Shown here piece by piece: positions 1 through 12,631 of a stretch of DNA of 64,000 nucleotides. Made by a program: the position numbers and the translations under genes. The notes under the pieces are model-generated. The model made no database searches. It was not told the DNA's origin and saw only the letters and a program-made list of their open reading frames with translations. Numbering within the stretch: the first letter of the stretch is position 1; the number at the start of each line of letters is the position of its first letter. This DNA comes from Bryum argenteum. Its lineage: Eukaryota > Streptophyta > Bryopsida > Bryales > Bryaceae. The stretch covers positions 20,099,601 through 20,163,600 of the forward strand of contig CM073322.1 of the NCBI GenBank assembly GCA_037043015.1, in the 5' to 3' direction.

Positions 1-78
1 GAATTTCTTGGTAGTTTTAAAATATACTTATTATGAAATGAATTTATATCATATCCGCAAATAGTAATAAAGTCATAC

Positions 79-661
79 ATTGACAGCCCCATCGCTAGCT
101 CCCTCTTTTAATGAAGCCGATACAGCAATTGTCATGCCTGGGCTCCAAGTATTCAAGAAGGTAGTTGTACCACTAATCTACAAAAATAGTACGAGTTATG
201 TTCATGACATGTTAACTTCAAACAAGAATTATATAAAGTTCAAGTAGTTATTCATGAATAGTATAAGCATATATTGGATGTGTAATTTTGACAACAAGTA
301 GGTAAAGAATCCCAAATTAGTAGTGAAAATTGATACATGAACATTTATATGTTACCAAAGTTAGATTCACAATGAAGCAAATGATCGTGAATACCTGATT
401 ACTCAAAGTAGTGAATGTAAGCTCATGTTTTCGTTGACCACCTTCAAGCAAAGTAGCACTCATAGCTCCAACTGTAACATCGTGAGCTATAGTTGCTGAA
501 GACGTAAGTCGTGTACCACATGGGCCCAAACATGAGACTGTTAACATTTGACCTCCTACAAAACCCCTATAGATGAGGTCCCTTGCAGAATTTGCTACCG
601 TAGCAAAGTGTGAGGGTGGAACTCGTGGAGGAGGGCCTGGGGCTCCGCAAGTGTCACCCAT
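79..661 (-). CDS. VDAC/mitochondrial porin-like protein, 5' part, cut by window edge
   Basis: Two exons are visible: 395-661 and 79-177, joined by a 217-bp GT-AG intron after codon CAG; the second exon reaches a GT donor (rc of 71-78), so the gene continues past the left edge. The product keeps the pattern of a plant VDAC N-terminus: a residue run ARDLIYRGF like the usual ARDLLY-(K/R)-(D/G)-Y/F, then alternating beta-strand segments, and SPGMTIAVSASL where VDACs have APGLKVIVQAKL. VDACs are beta-barrel anion channels of the mitochondrial outer membrane. The start is ambiguous: Met at 661 gives an N-terminus GAPGPPPRVPPSHF, longer and richer in proline than usual, and an in-frame Met lies at 691. 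The sequence is divergent from typical VDACs, so it may be a paralogue or a decaying copy. The family call is by motif recall; the remaining exons would settle it. Confidence 0.55.
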
Positions 662-691
662 TGTTGTTAAATCTCTAAAGAGTTGATCCAA

Positions 692-3428
692 CCAATGGAT
701 ATTTCAAGAAGTATCTTAGAGGTGATTGTTTATATTTTGATTACGAAACCATGAGGCTTTGATACAATGGTTTTATTAAAATCAAGATTCCTGTGAACTA
801 AGAAGATTTTCAATCATGTTATATTGTCTCATGCAAAGACTTGTGTTGTCGCACTAGTTGGTTCTTCGAGTGGACATATCTTTAGTCGGCTTCATGATCC
901 AATCAATCTCGTTCTCAATCACAAAGAATAAACTACATTTTTTGAGTATTAAGTATCATTCAAACGTGAATTAAGAGGGTTTATGGGTTTATATTTTAGA
1001 TATTTAAGTGCTCTTTGCTTAATTTTCAACATGTTGATAGCTTCGGCAAATAACAAAGGCGTAGCTCATTTATATATTGCATTACATTACGCCTCTATGG
1101 TCTTGAAACTTTTGACTTTGAACCATAAAATTATAATATTATGCAAGGACGCTACATAATTCTAGTTTCACAAAAACTTTGATTTTGGTCCTTCCTTTTT
1201 CCGCCTCCATTTTTTCCACAATGTTTGGCATTCACCTAATCCCGCTCTAGATATATAAAAATACGTTACATGAGGCATCTTCAATACCAAGTTTTTCTTG
1301 AACAATATCTAAATCAATATTATTCTCAAGATATTTTGTTTGGTACCATGATTTACTAAAATGTGACCTTGATGGTTTCATCACTTCTTCCCTTGCAATT
1401 TTCTCTATAAGTGCTTTTGTAGCTCATGAAGTATATGTTACATTGTCTAACTTGTTTTCACCATTCATTAGTATGTACTTCATGGTGGCTTCATTTCCAA
1501 GAACTATAGTTGAAGGGACCAACTACGCACTAATTTTTTATAAAATGAACCATCCAGGTTGAATTGCAAAACATCATAAACTTTCTTAGTTATAGAGGTC
1601 CGTAGTACTTAAAAACTTTGTGCGGTTCATGACTTCTTTAAGCAAAGAATGACAAGAAAGACAACTCCATCGAGGTCTAAAAGCCTGTGGAGTTGGAAAC
1701 CTGATGTGCAAGAGCCACACCTCTTATTTAGTCAAAGCTCAATATTTGATAATGATATAAAAATTATAAATTCTTAAAAAAACAAAACCTTATGAGAATC
1801 ACGAGATTGAGACTAGGTTATTTTTCATTCAATTCTGATGAAATGGTAGAGTTATAGAACAATAGCGAAGTCTTCCTATGAAATTTCACATGGTACATTT
1901 TTTTGTAAAAGGTCAAGATTCTTTTTTTAGTAAGGACTCCTATTAGAGAGTATTTTAGTCATACAAGATTTTGTTGTGAAAAACTATCTAGATTGGCTAA
2001 AGTATCAATAAACACATCAAGATATAAGCTGCTTAATATGTGTTGTTACCAAGCTCAATATATGGTGAAAATCAACATGAAATTCTCATTGAAGTTCGAT
2101 CCAATTACAATAATGAGTAACTAAACAAGGTTCTTTTATATATAACTTGAACAAGTATTAGTTCATGTTCTTGACATTGTTACAATAACACCCTAATCAT
2201 TAGTCTCTAAATTGCATTGTCCCTCAATCGATATACCAACATATTTTCATCAACATTGAAAAGTACTAGAATTTTTTTACGTATGTGATTTGATGTTGAT
2301 TTTTAATTTTCACGTAAAAATAATATCCTCTCTAATGTGAGTCTTAAAACAATTTAACATACATAGCTAAAAAGGAAGCTCTGGTAAGCAACCTAAATTT
2401 AATGGTACTTTATAAGTTCCTCTACATTTATAGCTTAAAGATGTTGATCATCATCCAACCACAAACCATGTAAATGCTATTAATAAAAGGAGACAACCTA
2501 AAACATTTGTAAAAAAGGTGAATGATATTTGAAACTTCTTAAAGTACAAATTAAATGACATAACATCATAAGGATGTAGAATGTACCTTCAAAACCAAGC
2601 TAGATATTGATCACAAAATCAATTTATTTTGTCTCTATTTCCACTGATTTTGACTTGCAATTTACTGATTGGGTTTCAAATGTGCACAAAGCTCCACTTT
2701 GAAATGTAATCACATGTGTCGTAAGTCAATGTATTTGAAATGAAGAGGACATTTGAACCAACTAATATGAAGTGAATGATGTGACGGTTCATCTAAAAAA
2801 AAGGTTGTAAAAGACTAGTAAACAAAGAATCTAAGAACAAAAACTTGAGAAAGCGACATGAGTAAGAAAAGCCTCGTTTTCAAAAGAAAAGAAGACAACC
2901 TAAAGAGACAATAGGTATTGCCCGAAATTCGTGGGGATGTAAGTCCGATCAAAATTGGTGTGGAAAGAAAGAAAAGGACTGTTCTACCCACCCTCAATAT
3001 CTCAAACAAAGTTGCTTAATTTTGCTTATAAAGTATATAATATAAACTACATATAACTTCTACCATTACACAACTACTATTGTTCCACAGTTACTACAAT
3101 TCTTAAAACAATGACCTATGTATAGGATTTTCATATGTCATGTTGAGATCTCACCAATTATAGAGCTATAGGGTTGCATGAGGTGTCATTGGCGCCTACA
3201 ATTTTATTATGATGCAAGCAATGAGTCAATTGCAAATGTAGGGTGCAAAGTAAAAATTATCTAAATTTCAACGTATTTCTTTTTAAACCTTGGTCGTTGT
3301 AGGAGGTGTTATTAGAAGCATAAGATTTTGAGGGGTTATATGGATTGTTTGAATTGCAAAGTAAATGTTGGGATCGATTGATTTGGAGGATCAAAAAATT
3401 TCACTAAGGTAATTTGAGAACAATTAGA
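692..3428. other. AT-rich intergenic DNA, no gene recognised
   Basis: The stretch upstream of the porin-like gene is AT-rich and full of stops in all frames. The longest frame (2815-3009, -) is low complexity and phenylalanine/leucine rich and has no recognisable motif. I see no RNA gene or element with clear ends. Confidence 0.5.
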
Positions 3429-3430
3429 AG

Positions 3431-3445
3431 AAAAGAAAAAAAAAG

Positions 3446-3477
<32 letters not shown>
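3431..3477. repeat. Poly-A tract
   Basis: An A-rich run interrupted by two G residues ends in an uninterrupted run of 32 A at 3446-3477. It may be the tail of an old retroposed sequence on the + strand, but no coding remnant or target duplication could be recognised next to it. Confidence 0.85.
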
Positions 3478-3479
<2 letters not shown>

Positions 3480-3714
3480 AGAAGAGAGATCGTTTAGTGT
3501 TAAGTGGGAGTTAACATAAGAGCTGAGTGTCATTTTATAAAAGTTGAGTGTCATAATAATTTTACAAAGGTCAATGTCGTGATAGGATTTGTCAAGCAAT
3601 GTGGTAGAATTGTCAAGGTTCAAGTGGCACCATTAGGAGTGGGACATTATTGTGAAGGAAGTTCATAGGTCGAGCAATGTGGTAGGATTGTCAAGATACA
3701 AGTGGCATGGAGCA

Positions 3715-4660
3715 TACTTGTACTAAGGGAGAGTGCTCAATAATGGCTGAAGTTTCAAATTTCCTAATTTGTAATGAAGTAAACACTATAAAGTCCCATT
3801 TCCACTTAGATGTACGTACCTGAGTGATAGGAAGCCTAACTGCGCTCACATCCAAAAAACCACATTGCTTTCACACGACGTTGGATGAGATTATTGATGA
3901 CCCAATTATTGATGACCCATCTCCACGATTGATGCATAAATATAACTACGAAGTTATGAATTTTGAGGGTCCCACATATGGCCCGTCTAGTTACAAATTG
4001 ACATAGACATGACAAAAGAGGTTCTCTTGCAAAAGTTATAGTGCCCCGAACTACCAAAGATTCCATGCCTTGACAACCGGTCTCCATATCCATCTTGATT
4101 AGTACGTAACTAAGGATTACATAGGTGCTCAATTACATATCACTACTTCCACGGTGTCAAGGAATTGCACTAATTCGCTAATTATGAAGCACTTCACCTT
4201 CTCTCGGATAATTTGTTGCTAATTGCATAGATTACTTCTTCATTTACATCCAATTTTTCATCCAATTGGATTTTTAGTGCATAAGTGAAAGCTCCCTACC
4301 TGTGCTTAGAGATGTTAACACCAAGGCCTTACATCCAAGTGGAAACGGCAGATAAACAAATTTCTCGTACACAGGAAAAGTAAATGGCAGGATAGTCAAA
4401 GTGGATTCATCATTTTTGAACTCTTTTACAATTTGGTATGATTAATTTGGTATGATTTTTTGGAGGCAATCTCGTGTGTGTTTCTACAATGGTGCCCTAA
4501 TTTTGCACCCTATATTATTTTCTATGACTACATGCTATTGTTGAGTTAAGAAGCTATCATATACCTATGGGTGAAGAAGCTATCATGTACCTATGGGCGA
4601 AAGGCCTAGCCCTCCACTACCAGTACCGCACTAGTTTTGAGCACGCTCCCTTACACACTA
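3715..4660. repeat. Dispersed repeat family A/B, copy 1 (interrupted)
   Basis: Segments 3715-3790 and about 4345-4660 are clearly similar to the continuous stretch 19130-19470: both contain a 'ctaagggagagtgctcaa'-type start, the 'gtggattcat' box, 'acaatttggtatgattttt', 'ttgcaccct', 'tacatgctattg' and 'gaagctatcat'. Relative to the copy at 19 kb, this copy carries about 550 bp of extra DNA at 3790-4345. No terminal repeats were found, so the class of element is unknown. The small reading frames at 3824-4006 and 4567-4943 lie in or beside this repeat and are not called as genes. Confidence 0.55.
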
Positions 4661-5167
4661 AACTCAACCACAAGGAGGGCTCTTACCTCTTTCTCATAAC
4701 AATCATAAAAACTATGGGACTGAAACACATTGGTTGTCGCAAAAAATAATCACCACCACGAAAGACATCAAAGCAAATTCAAATTCAGAAGCTCTAAGTC
4801 ATATCAATCGCACTTCTCCTACAGAAAGCTTCCTTTCGAAGAGGTGCACAAGGAATCTTCACTCAAGCCAGAATAGTCCCAAGTCCTTTCAGGACTTCAT
4901 AAGTATTCTAAATCATCCAAGCACGCCATTTTCAGAGAGTTAGAGAATTGATTACAGAGAACAACTGTGTACTTTTCTCCTCACCTGTTGGATAGTGCAA
5001 AATCCAGGGAGTATATTGCAAATTGAAAAAAGGCCTAAAGCAGTTCCTTAGGTACAAGTGCCGGGCCTGGCAAGACTATGGATTCCAGTTTATCTTCCAG
5101 CCCAAGAATAGTGTCCATTTCTATGTAAAGAATCTCTTTCTATGTACTGTGTAATCCCGCCAGTGAC
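4661..5167. other. Intergenic / 3' flank of carrier gene
   Basis: This region downstream of the carrier stop (minus strand) probably holds its 3' UTR and polyadenylation site. Frame 4734-4943 (+) encodes a Ser/Asn-rich sequence that I do not recognise. Confidence 0.4.
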
Positions 5168-8100
5168 TCATAAGCCTTCTGTTTCTTGTGCTATTGTGTC
5201 CATTTGCGATTGGGAAGATAAACCAGATAAGCTATCATTTGACTCGATATGCACAGATGGAGAGTCGATGTGCACAGTAGTTGTTGGGGTATTGAACTCC
5301 TTTCTCAACCATTCCACCGCCATGAAACTAACCGCAGATGCAGGTACAAACCATAGCACTCGTGGTGTTGCTCCTCGAAAAAAACCCCGCACTCCTTCGT
5401 GTCTCCAGATTTGTTGCCATGCATCAAACCAACCTTTGTATCTGAATACAACGAATGGGTTCTTCAGCAAGGAGTGAACATCAATAGTAATCAAGCGCAA
5501 CCTAACCTGGAAAACATCTTGTACTCTTTGCATCCACTGATGTATGGAAAGAAGACTAAAAGCTTGAAACTGAATAACTCCATCAGTGACAGCTACAGTT
5601 ATGGATACCCTAGAAGTGTGCACGTACCTTATGTTGCTAGAGCCTTGTATTTGAAGCCTGGTCTTCAACACATCCATGGGCATTGTCAAAAACGCACTTA
5701 GACCTGCACATTGTAAAAGTGAGAATCATGAGTAAAAATTCTTAAAACTGGTGATATGTCTCAGATGAAGATAAACTCAAATCACAAAATCTCCACCTGT
5801 CAATAAGATATCTATTTTTTATATTTTTCTTCGTCCTTGATCAACTCCTACAATCAGCAAGATATGATCTGATTTGATCGAATCACAGCAATATGAGATG
5901 GTCACTGATGAAATTCTAAGGAGACAATTGCACGTTGTTGTATAATCTTCTCTACCATTTAAATGATCATTGGGGACACTAGAGGAAAATCAGGAGATAG
6001 ATTATGACATGATTATTTTCACCACTACAAGCGGGTTTCATGTACTAATGTAAAAAAGAAAAAGCTCGTTCGCTCTTTTGCGAATGAATATTGGACGAAC
6101 AATGAACTCTACACGAGAAAGAAATGGTAGAACTACCTCCTGCAGCTCCGCCCATGCATAGCTCTTCAACTGAGCTGAATTCGTGTTTCTGGGTCTCAGT
6201 TAGAGGAATAGAACCTTGTCGTCGCCCATATGTTACCGCCTTTCTCATACCCTCATAAAACATGATCTAAAGGACAAGCAATAATGAGGTAAGAACGAAG
6301 TGTAACAACTGCTTCAGTCTTAATAGAAAAGACTGCATTTAGACGGAACGTCTTTTCGAACTGAAGAGAAACCTTATGTAGTACAAACAGTAACAAAAAG
6401 TACCGTTCAGCCTCTCAAGTAGGAAGTAGCCTCACCTGCAACCCAGCAAAAGGAACATCCCTCGCCAGGGTGGGCAAATACCTGTAGATGCAGACAATGA
6501 GCCAAAACATTATTGTCTGTCATGAAGCACAATGGTATGAATCTAAAGACTCGATGAAATCTACTCGATAAGACATGTACTGATTTGATAGACTTCGTAA
6601 GTCTGTTGCATTAGACTATAATAAGCAAAACCAGTAGACGAACATATTTTACAAATGTGCAACATAAAACTGAAGGGTTATGTGCTGAGCGCACGACCTC
6701 TATCTACAATGGCATCGAGATATTGAATGGTTACCCTGCATATAAGCCCCCAATTCCTTCGTACTTAAGGACCACCCGTCCTGCATGTAATATTCCAGTG
6801 TAGTATTGCACACTTGGCGCCAACACTCTAGAAGATACTGCATGTTTCTGATGCCAAGTTTTACTGCTACCTTGCATCTGCCATTACGGGTGAGAGAGAT
6901 GTAATTCAGCCGATAATAAATTCATCTACAAGGGACCAAGTGTACCTCTTCCAAATTTTAAGCAAGGCATGAAATCGAGCCCCTCTTCAAGTTCCTATGT
7001 TCCGCATTCAAATGGCAAACTTAAGCCTATGTTTCATCACTAGATACGCATGCAGTAAGAATAAGTTGATGTTGAACAGGACATTTGAAAATCCTCTTAT
7101 AGAAGTGGACGCAATTTATGAGGCAACCATCAGTGAAGCTATGAATAACCATGAAAACTGAAGCGACTGCATAATCCAAAGCACCTGCATCCGTTGTTTG
7201 AGCACTTCACATGGAACGTATGCCAATGAACCTAGCGTATCTCCTGCACAACGGGAAAGAGTACAAGTTGAACTACATCTATACAGCACCGAAAAACAGC
7301 AATGACCTCAACCTGGCAACCCTCAGTCTCTCGAGCAAAAGCAGCCCTAAAATTTGCATGATCACGATGTTTGCAAAGAAACTTTCAATACGTATCAAAC
7401 CATCAGGAAGAGAGCCCAGAGAGTTGATTCGAGGCAGTACCAATAGCACCAGCACAAAAATGGGCCCAGGGACCAGCTAAATTGGGACGCTCATCCTCCA
7501 ACCAGTCTTTGGTAGACTCAATAAATCCGAAGTATGTGGCTCCCGTAACCATTGAGCCTGTTATACCTGGTATAACACCCCTATATAAAGCTGAACATAA
7601 CCAGCAGAAGAAACTGTAAGCCATTGCGCTCCAGCTTGATGATACATTTATCGAAACATCCACATGCAACGCACCATTGGAAGAACTTGAAACCTATCAG
7701 TGATTCCAAAGTACACGTTATGACCACTATTCTTGCCTCATAAGACCGCATTGTATATATGGTACTCAGTAAAACACTTACTAAGCTTCATTACAAATTC
7801 TAGACCTTGCCATTTTCCTTTGGGTCAAATTGAGCCTTCTAGAACAGTAATGAAATATATAAAGAATGCGCAGTAGACAAGCCCACGGAAGAGGCTGAAT
7901 CAAGACCTCGCTTAATTACTGTAATGAGCATGCAACAAATCAACCTACTCAAAGGAAAGTAAAAACTACACATACCACGAACACCATCCATCGCCAAGAT
8001 GTTTTTGAGAGCATGCCCGATGTCGCTCTGCTTCTGCAAAATCCGATATCGACTACATATCAGTACAATATCTGCTTTGACAATCTTTAACTGGTAGTCT

Positions 8101-8503
8101 TAATTGGTATTCAACTGAAACTGCACAACATATTAGTACTATGTAAAGGGACCGTATGGTCTTGTATCCGTTATGAATCAGTGCAATACGAACGTAGTAT
8201 CGTAACGAAGTATCACCTGCAAAGTGACTCCAGATTGACCACCTTGAATACGTGTCTTCAAAGTGTCGACCGGATGCATTAAAGTCTCCCCGAATCCACA
8301 GGCCAGAGCACCCCAGGCGAACTCTCTCCATGCTGTAGACAGAGCAAAGGAGGAGAATCCTTACTACAACATAGCACGCAGCTCACACAATTTAACCGAA
8401 ACAGCAAAGAGTCTTGAACAAAGTTAGCTCGAATCCAAAACTTACAGAAAAAACCTTTCGTCGACGACTGGAGCCATGGGCTCAGATCAGCTGTTTCCAC
8501 CAT
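5168..8503 (-). CDS. Mitochondrial carrier (SLC25) family protein, S-adenosylmethionine-carrier-like plant group
   Basis: Ten exons, minus strand: 8455-8503, 8217-8332, 7976-8033, 7441-7590, 7185-7243, 6735-6877, 6436-6481, 6137-6266, 5628-5703, 5168-5441. All introns are GT-AG, phases close, and the total is 1,101 nt (366 aa). The three carrier repeats are visible by their signatures: MHPVDTLKTR near residue 36, YVPCEVLKQR in repeat two and TMPMDVLKTR in repeat three, each followed by the usual EG/DG-(V/I)-RG-(L/F)-(Y/F)-RG segment. Such proteins are six-helix exchangers, usually of the mitochondrial inner membrane, sometimes of plastids. The long loop between repeats and the order of motifs match the Arabidopsis At1g74240-type group as I remember it; the substrate is not established. 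The C-terminal tail is Ser/Asp-rich and unconserved. The start is the ATG opening the first exon; no long presequence is seen, as is normal for carriers. Confidence 0.9.
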
Positions 8504-11397
8504 GAGATTATGTAGAAAATATCCAGTGTGCCAGTCCTCACCCGAACCTCAAAATCCTGCCAAGCAACCCTCCATAATCAGCCAATGACAATTTATTCCC
8601 TCACAAAAATGCAGCTCAAATCATGCTCTGCAAACAGAAACAGATGAAGCAGATCAACACCTTAATCCATTCACCCCTCTTTCTGCAATCAAGATTGTTG
8701 AGTAAAATCCTGGCTACTCATCAGTTCTTAATCTGTGATAACTGCTCGCGAGTCACGTCCTGCCAAGCAATTCAAATGCAGGCGCGCACGAATTATCCTT
8801 CCATTGGCGATTTAGCGATACCTTGAAGCACTGCAAATTCAATCAAATTACATTGACCGCATAAGACCAATGCGCGATAAGATATGTAAACCTACAGTGA
8901 AGCTTAAACACAATAAAGAATGCTAATCACCGTGGCCACCGAGCACCTCGTGAAAGGGGCAAACGACCTAAACTAATTGAAACGATTATGAGCTCCAAAC
9001 GCAACTACCAATAACCGGAGTCTCCAACCAGCTGAATACTCTCTCAAGAAAATGCGACTACGTCTAAGTGAAAGAATTCCACCAATGGCCTCATCTAACC
9101 ACTACTACGGAACCAAAAGTGGAAATCGGAACGCCGATTGAAGCAAACGCCATAGCCACTCAATCAGCTTGCACCCTTGGCCGTCACGGCGGACGCTCTC
9201 GCTACTGTTCTCATGTTCGCGTCGTTCCCGCCCCGCCCGAAAGTAAGGGTGACAGAATTTAAACCGACAAAACCCTAGAATCTCACTCAAAAATCGATAG
9301 ATTACCAGGTGTTCAAAATTTTCGTGTGTCCGCGGCTACGTAATTGCGCTTGTCGGGAAACACTTATTCAGAATATTCAAGGCCTTCATGGCTCCACCAT
9401 TGCTTGCCTTGACTTGCTTTCGCCAGAAAGCAGCAGCAGGTCCTTATCGGCAGATGAATCGATTTGGAAAAAAAGGAATTGCCATGATGCTGACTGTAAT
9501 CAGAAATGCGATTGAGTGGGAATCACGCCATTGGAAGTGTCAAGTGCGAGTGATGAGATTCTCCCGGTCCGCAAGATGCTTTGACCTAACCCTAATGCCC
9601 TCAGTTTCTGGTAACCTTCATTGGTTCGCACTGCACCGAATGTCTCATTATCGATGGGGTGGTATCAGAATCTTTCAAATTTTTAGAAATATTGGTAAGG
9701 TTCTTGCCTATTGGTCATTGGGTAACTTGGTTAGTGATGGCACAAGTTTTAGTATGATAAATTATTTGTGTGCAAGTGCAAAGGTATTGGAAGATTGGAC
9801 ATACTGGAATATTTTCGGATTCTACAAAATTTCTTGTATATTTATGAAGTTGGACTTGTAGGTATTATCAAAATTATAAAATATACATAATGGGTCATTT
9901 TTGCTCTTGCGCCATATTGAGTAGGCTAACTTAATGCATCTAGGATAAATATGGTGCACCTTTCAGCGATGGGTGCTCCAAACAAGCATGCCGATGGATT
10001 TCTTTTGTGTGGTTATAAAGCGTGTGGTAGACGCAAAGAAGTTTTAGGGGGCCTAGCGTTGAAGACCCTTTGACACTAACTAATTTAGAGTCATGATACC
10101 TATTTTCTTCCGCATCTCATTGGTTTCGCATGCATCAAGCCACACATGGGCAAGTCCCCTAACATGAGGAGCAGGCAATGACCACAATAGAGCTAGGAGG
10201 TTGGAGAAAGGCCAACGAAGTCAAACAAGGGGTTTATCAAAGCTACAATGCAATACAAGGAAGTTGGACAAAGTTTTTGGAGGAAGAGTCTTTGTTTGTT
10301 TTGCATTTGCTCACTGCCTTGGTAAATATGGTTGCGGCATATTAAGTGACAAAGTCATCACGTTGAAGCATGTTAGTTGTATTTGTTTAGTGCAAATGGA
10401 TTCGCAATGCTATATTCCTATTATGATTTAATTATTTCTTAAACAGCTCTATGTAAAGCCACTAATGGTGGCAATTAATAATTGTTAAATTTCATAATGA
10501 TCTTCATGTCACTGCTTTTCCATATTTGCAAGTGAGTTGATATACTATTATCATTCCTACCACTTTCCAATGTTCGATATATGGCAGAGCACTTCAACAA
10601 ATCAATTCTTTGCCACTTGCATCAATCATGAAATCTTCTTGCATACAAAAGGCTTTGATTGGTTAAGTGTCTCTTTCGTAAATAAGACAAGTAAGGATCA
10701 TCTATGTATATAGTTTTGAAATTCCAACCAAACTTCTCCAAACAAGAGTTGTACTATGATATGAAAAATGACTTAAAAGCATAGAATATAAACAATTGAA
10801 AACTTTCAAAAAGAGTATTCCGTGTTCATACAAGCTCAAAATGGGGCAACAGTTGCTTCTAGTACTATTATGTCAAAATGATCAAAATAATTATTTTATG
10901 CTTGTTCAAAGAATACCTTACAGACATCTATGAAGAGCATGGAAACCAATTATCCATCTAATATTGGTAGTTGTATTCCTTGATTCTATGTACGATGTGC
11001 ATATACGTGATGCCTCCCTCCATGCACACTCACCACGCACTAATGCTTAGTCAGCGAGGGGCGTGGATTCCTACAAAAGAGCCTGCCAACCGAGGATGTC
11101 AATCGCGGCCATTTGGCAGTTGCAATCGCAAGTTCCTTGTCCCCGTGATCGATCACCTCCTCAATTCACCTCCAATTCATAGTGTTCAAAGCACAAGTAG
11201 TCTGTTGCACCATTGCTCGATCAGCTAACCTGGCTTTTTGCATTGCGCACCACCTCTTGCATAGATCGTGATCTGCCAGCAACAATTGGAGGGTAAGTTC
11301 CTGAAACAGACGAATTTGGGTTTCAGAGAATGCTCGCATTGGATCAGCTTCAGGTGATCGATGTGTGTCGCTAGAAGTTTCACTGATTGGGCTAGGG
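8504..11397. other. Divergent intergenic region between carrier and LDH genes
   Basis: The region should contain the 5' UTR and promoter of the carrier (a telo-box-like aaaaccctag lies near 9270) and that of the LDH gene on the other side. A frame at 9388-9861 (+, 157 codons) is open but shows no motif and is rich in Trp/Arg/Phe in a way that suggests chance; I do not call it. From about 9,860 to 11,000 I see only AT-rich DNA. Confidence 0.45.
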
Positions 11398-11420
11398 ATG
11401 CTTTGATGGGAGCAGGATGA
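11398..11420 (+). promoter_or_regulatory. Two minimal upstream ORFs in LDH leader
   Basis: Directly before the LDH start are ATG-CTT-TGA (11398-11406) and a five-codon frame (11406-11420) whose TGA overlaps the LDH ATG at 11417. If the transcript includes them, they should lower initiation at 11417 and favour initiation at the in-frame ATG at 11546, which lies in a good plant context (gagccATGGcc). The motifs are directly seen; the effect is inference. Confidence 0.4.
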
Positions 11421-12631
11421 GTGCTTTTGCAGCTTCACCAGCTGCGCGACCATGCACAGTAAGGTCAAGCGATGGCAGCAGATTTCGGAGCACATTGCTC
11501 GCGGCGAGAGATTGTGTGAAGGTTCAGCAGCCATGGCCACGAGCCATGGCCGGGGCGACCATTTGTTGTAGTGCTAGTAGCGGAAGCGAGCACGCGCGGG
11601 AGTCAGCCTTCGGAGTGACGGAGCAAGTAGCAAGCACATTATTTCAGGCGATCCCGGGCTCGAGTGCGCCCAGTGTGGTGAAGCGCACGACAAAAGTGAC
11701 GGTGGTGGGAGTGGGCAACGTGGGCATGGCGTGCGCGCAGACCATATTAACCCAAGACCTGGTCGACGAGATCGCGCTCGTGGACGTGGTGGAAGCGAAG
11801 CTGCGAGGGGAGATGCTGGACCTGCAGCACGCTGCGGCCTTTCTGCCGCGTGCCACCATCCGAGCCGACACGGACTACAAGGTCACGGCCGACTCCGACA
11901 TCTGCATCATCACGGCGGGCGCGCGACAGCGCGAGGGGGAGTCCCGGCTAGCGCTAGTGGAGAAGAACGTGGCGCTTTTCAAGAGTATCATCCCGCAGCT
12001 GGTGAAGTATTCGCCCGAGACCACGCTGCTGGTGATCTCGAATCCGGTCGACGCGCTCACGTATGTGGCCTACAAGCTCTCCGGACTGCCGCCCAACCGC
12101 GTCATTGGGTCCGGGACCAACCTGGACTCGTCGAGGTTCCGGTGGCTTCTGGCGGACCACCTGAACGTGAACGCGCAGAACGTGCACGGTTACATCGTGG
12201 GCGAGCACGGTGACAGCTCCGTGCCGCTCTGGTCGAGCGTCAGCATCGGTGGCGTGCCGCTCATCGCCTACCTCAAGCACAAGCACATCGATTACAGCAC
12301 CGACACTCTGCAGGAGCTCCATCGCATGGTGGTGGGAGGCGCCTACGAAGTGATCAAGCTCAAGGGGTACACCTCGTGGGCTATTGGGTACTCCGTTGCT
12401 AGCCTCGTGAAGAGCTTGTTGCGTGACCAGCGACGGATCCATCCAGTGTCGGTGTGCGCACAGGGTTTCCACGGAATTGAAGAGGAGGTGTTCTTGAGCT
12501 TGCCTGCGGAAATTGGTCGTGCCGGCATCCTCGGCGTCATGGACAGTCCATTGACGGACGAGGAGTCGGAGCAGTTGCGATTGTCCGCGAAGACGTTGAG
12601 TGATGTTCAGAAGAAGCTGGACATTCCTTGA
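11417..12631 (+). CDS. LDH: L-lactate dehydrogenase (NAD-dependent, EC 1.1.1.27), intronless
   Basis: A 404-residue single-exon protein that interconverts pyruvate and L-lactate with NADH/NAD+. Visible landmarks: Rossmann loop GVGNVG at 98-103, NAD-binding Asp123, active-site loop GARQREGESR with Gln171 (the residue that distinguishes LDH from malate dehydrogenase, Gln102 in dogfish numbering) and Arg177 (Arg109), SNPVD with Asn209, LDSSRFR with Asp237 and Arg240, and GEHGDSS with proton-relay His264. The body aligns end to end with plant LDH, including KGYTSWAIGYSVA. Plant LDH is usually about 350 aa; here the N-terminus is about 50 residues longer, rich in Ala/Ser/Arg and poor in acids, which resembles an organelle transit peptide. 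Initiation at Met44 (11546) would give a cytosolic-length enzyme. It is usually cytosolic and induced by low oxygen in plants; location here is open. Frames on the opposite strand are shadows. Confidence 0.95.
   Translation: MSAFAASPAARPCTVRSSDGSRFRSTLLAARDCVKVQQPWPRAMAGATICCSASSGSEHARESAFGVTEQVASTLFQAIPGSSAPSVVKRTTKVTVVGVGNVGMACAQTILTQDLVDEIALVDVVEAKLRGEMLDLQHAAAFLPRATIRADTDYKVTADSDICIITAGARQREGESRLALVEKNVALFKSIIPQLVKYSPETTLLVISNPVDALTYVAYKLSGLPPNRVIGSGTNLDSSRFRWLLADHLNVNAQNVHGYIVGEHGDSSVPLWSSVSIGGVPLIAYLKHKHIDYSTDTLQELHRMVVGGAYEVIKLKGYTSWAIGYSVASLVKSLLRDQRRIHPVSVCAQGFHGIEEEVFLSLPAEIGRAGILGVMDSPLTDEESEQLRLSAKTLSDVQKKLDIP

Noticed and set aside
9388..9861. 157-codon + strand frame
   Set aside because: No motif, unnatural composition, and no splice or homology support; probably chance between divergent genes.
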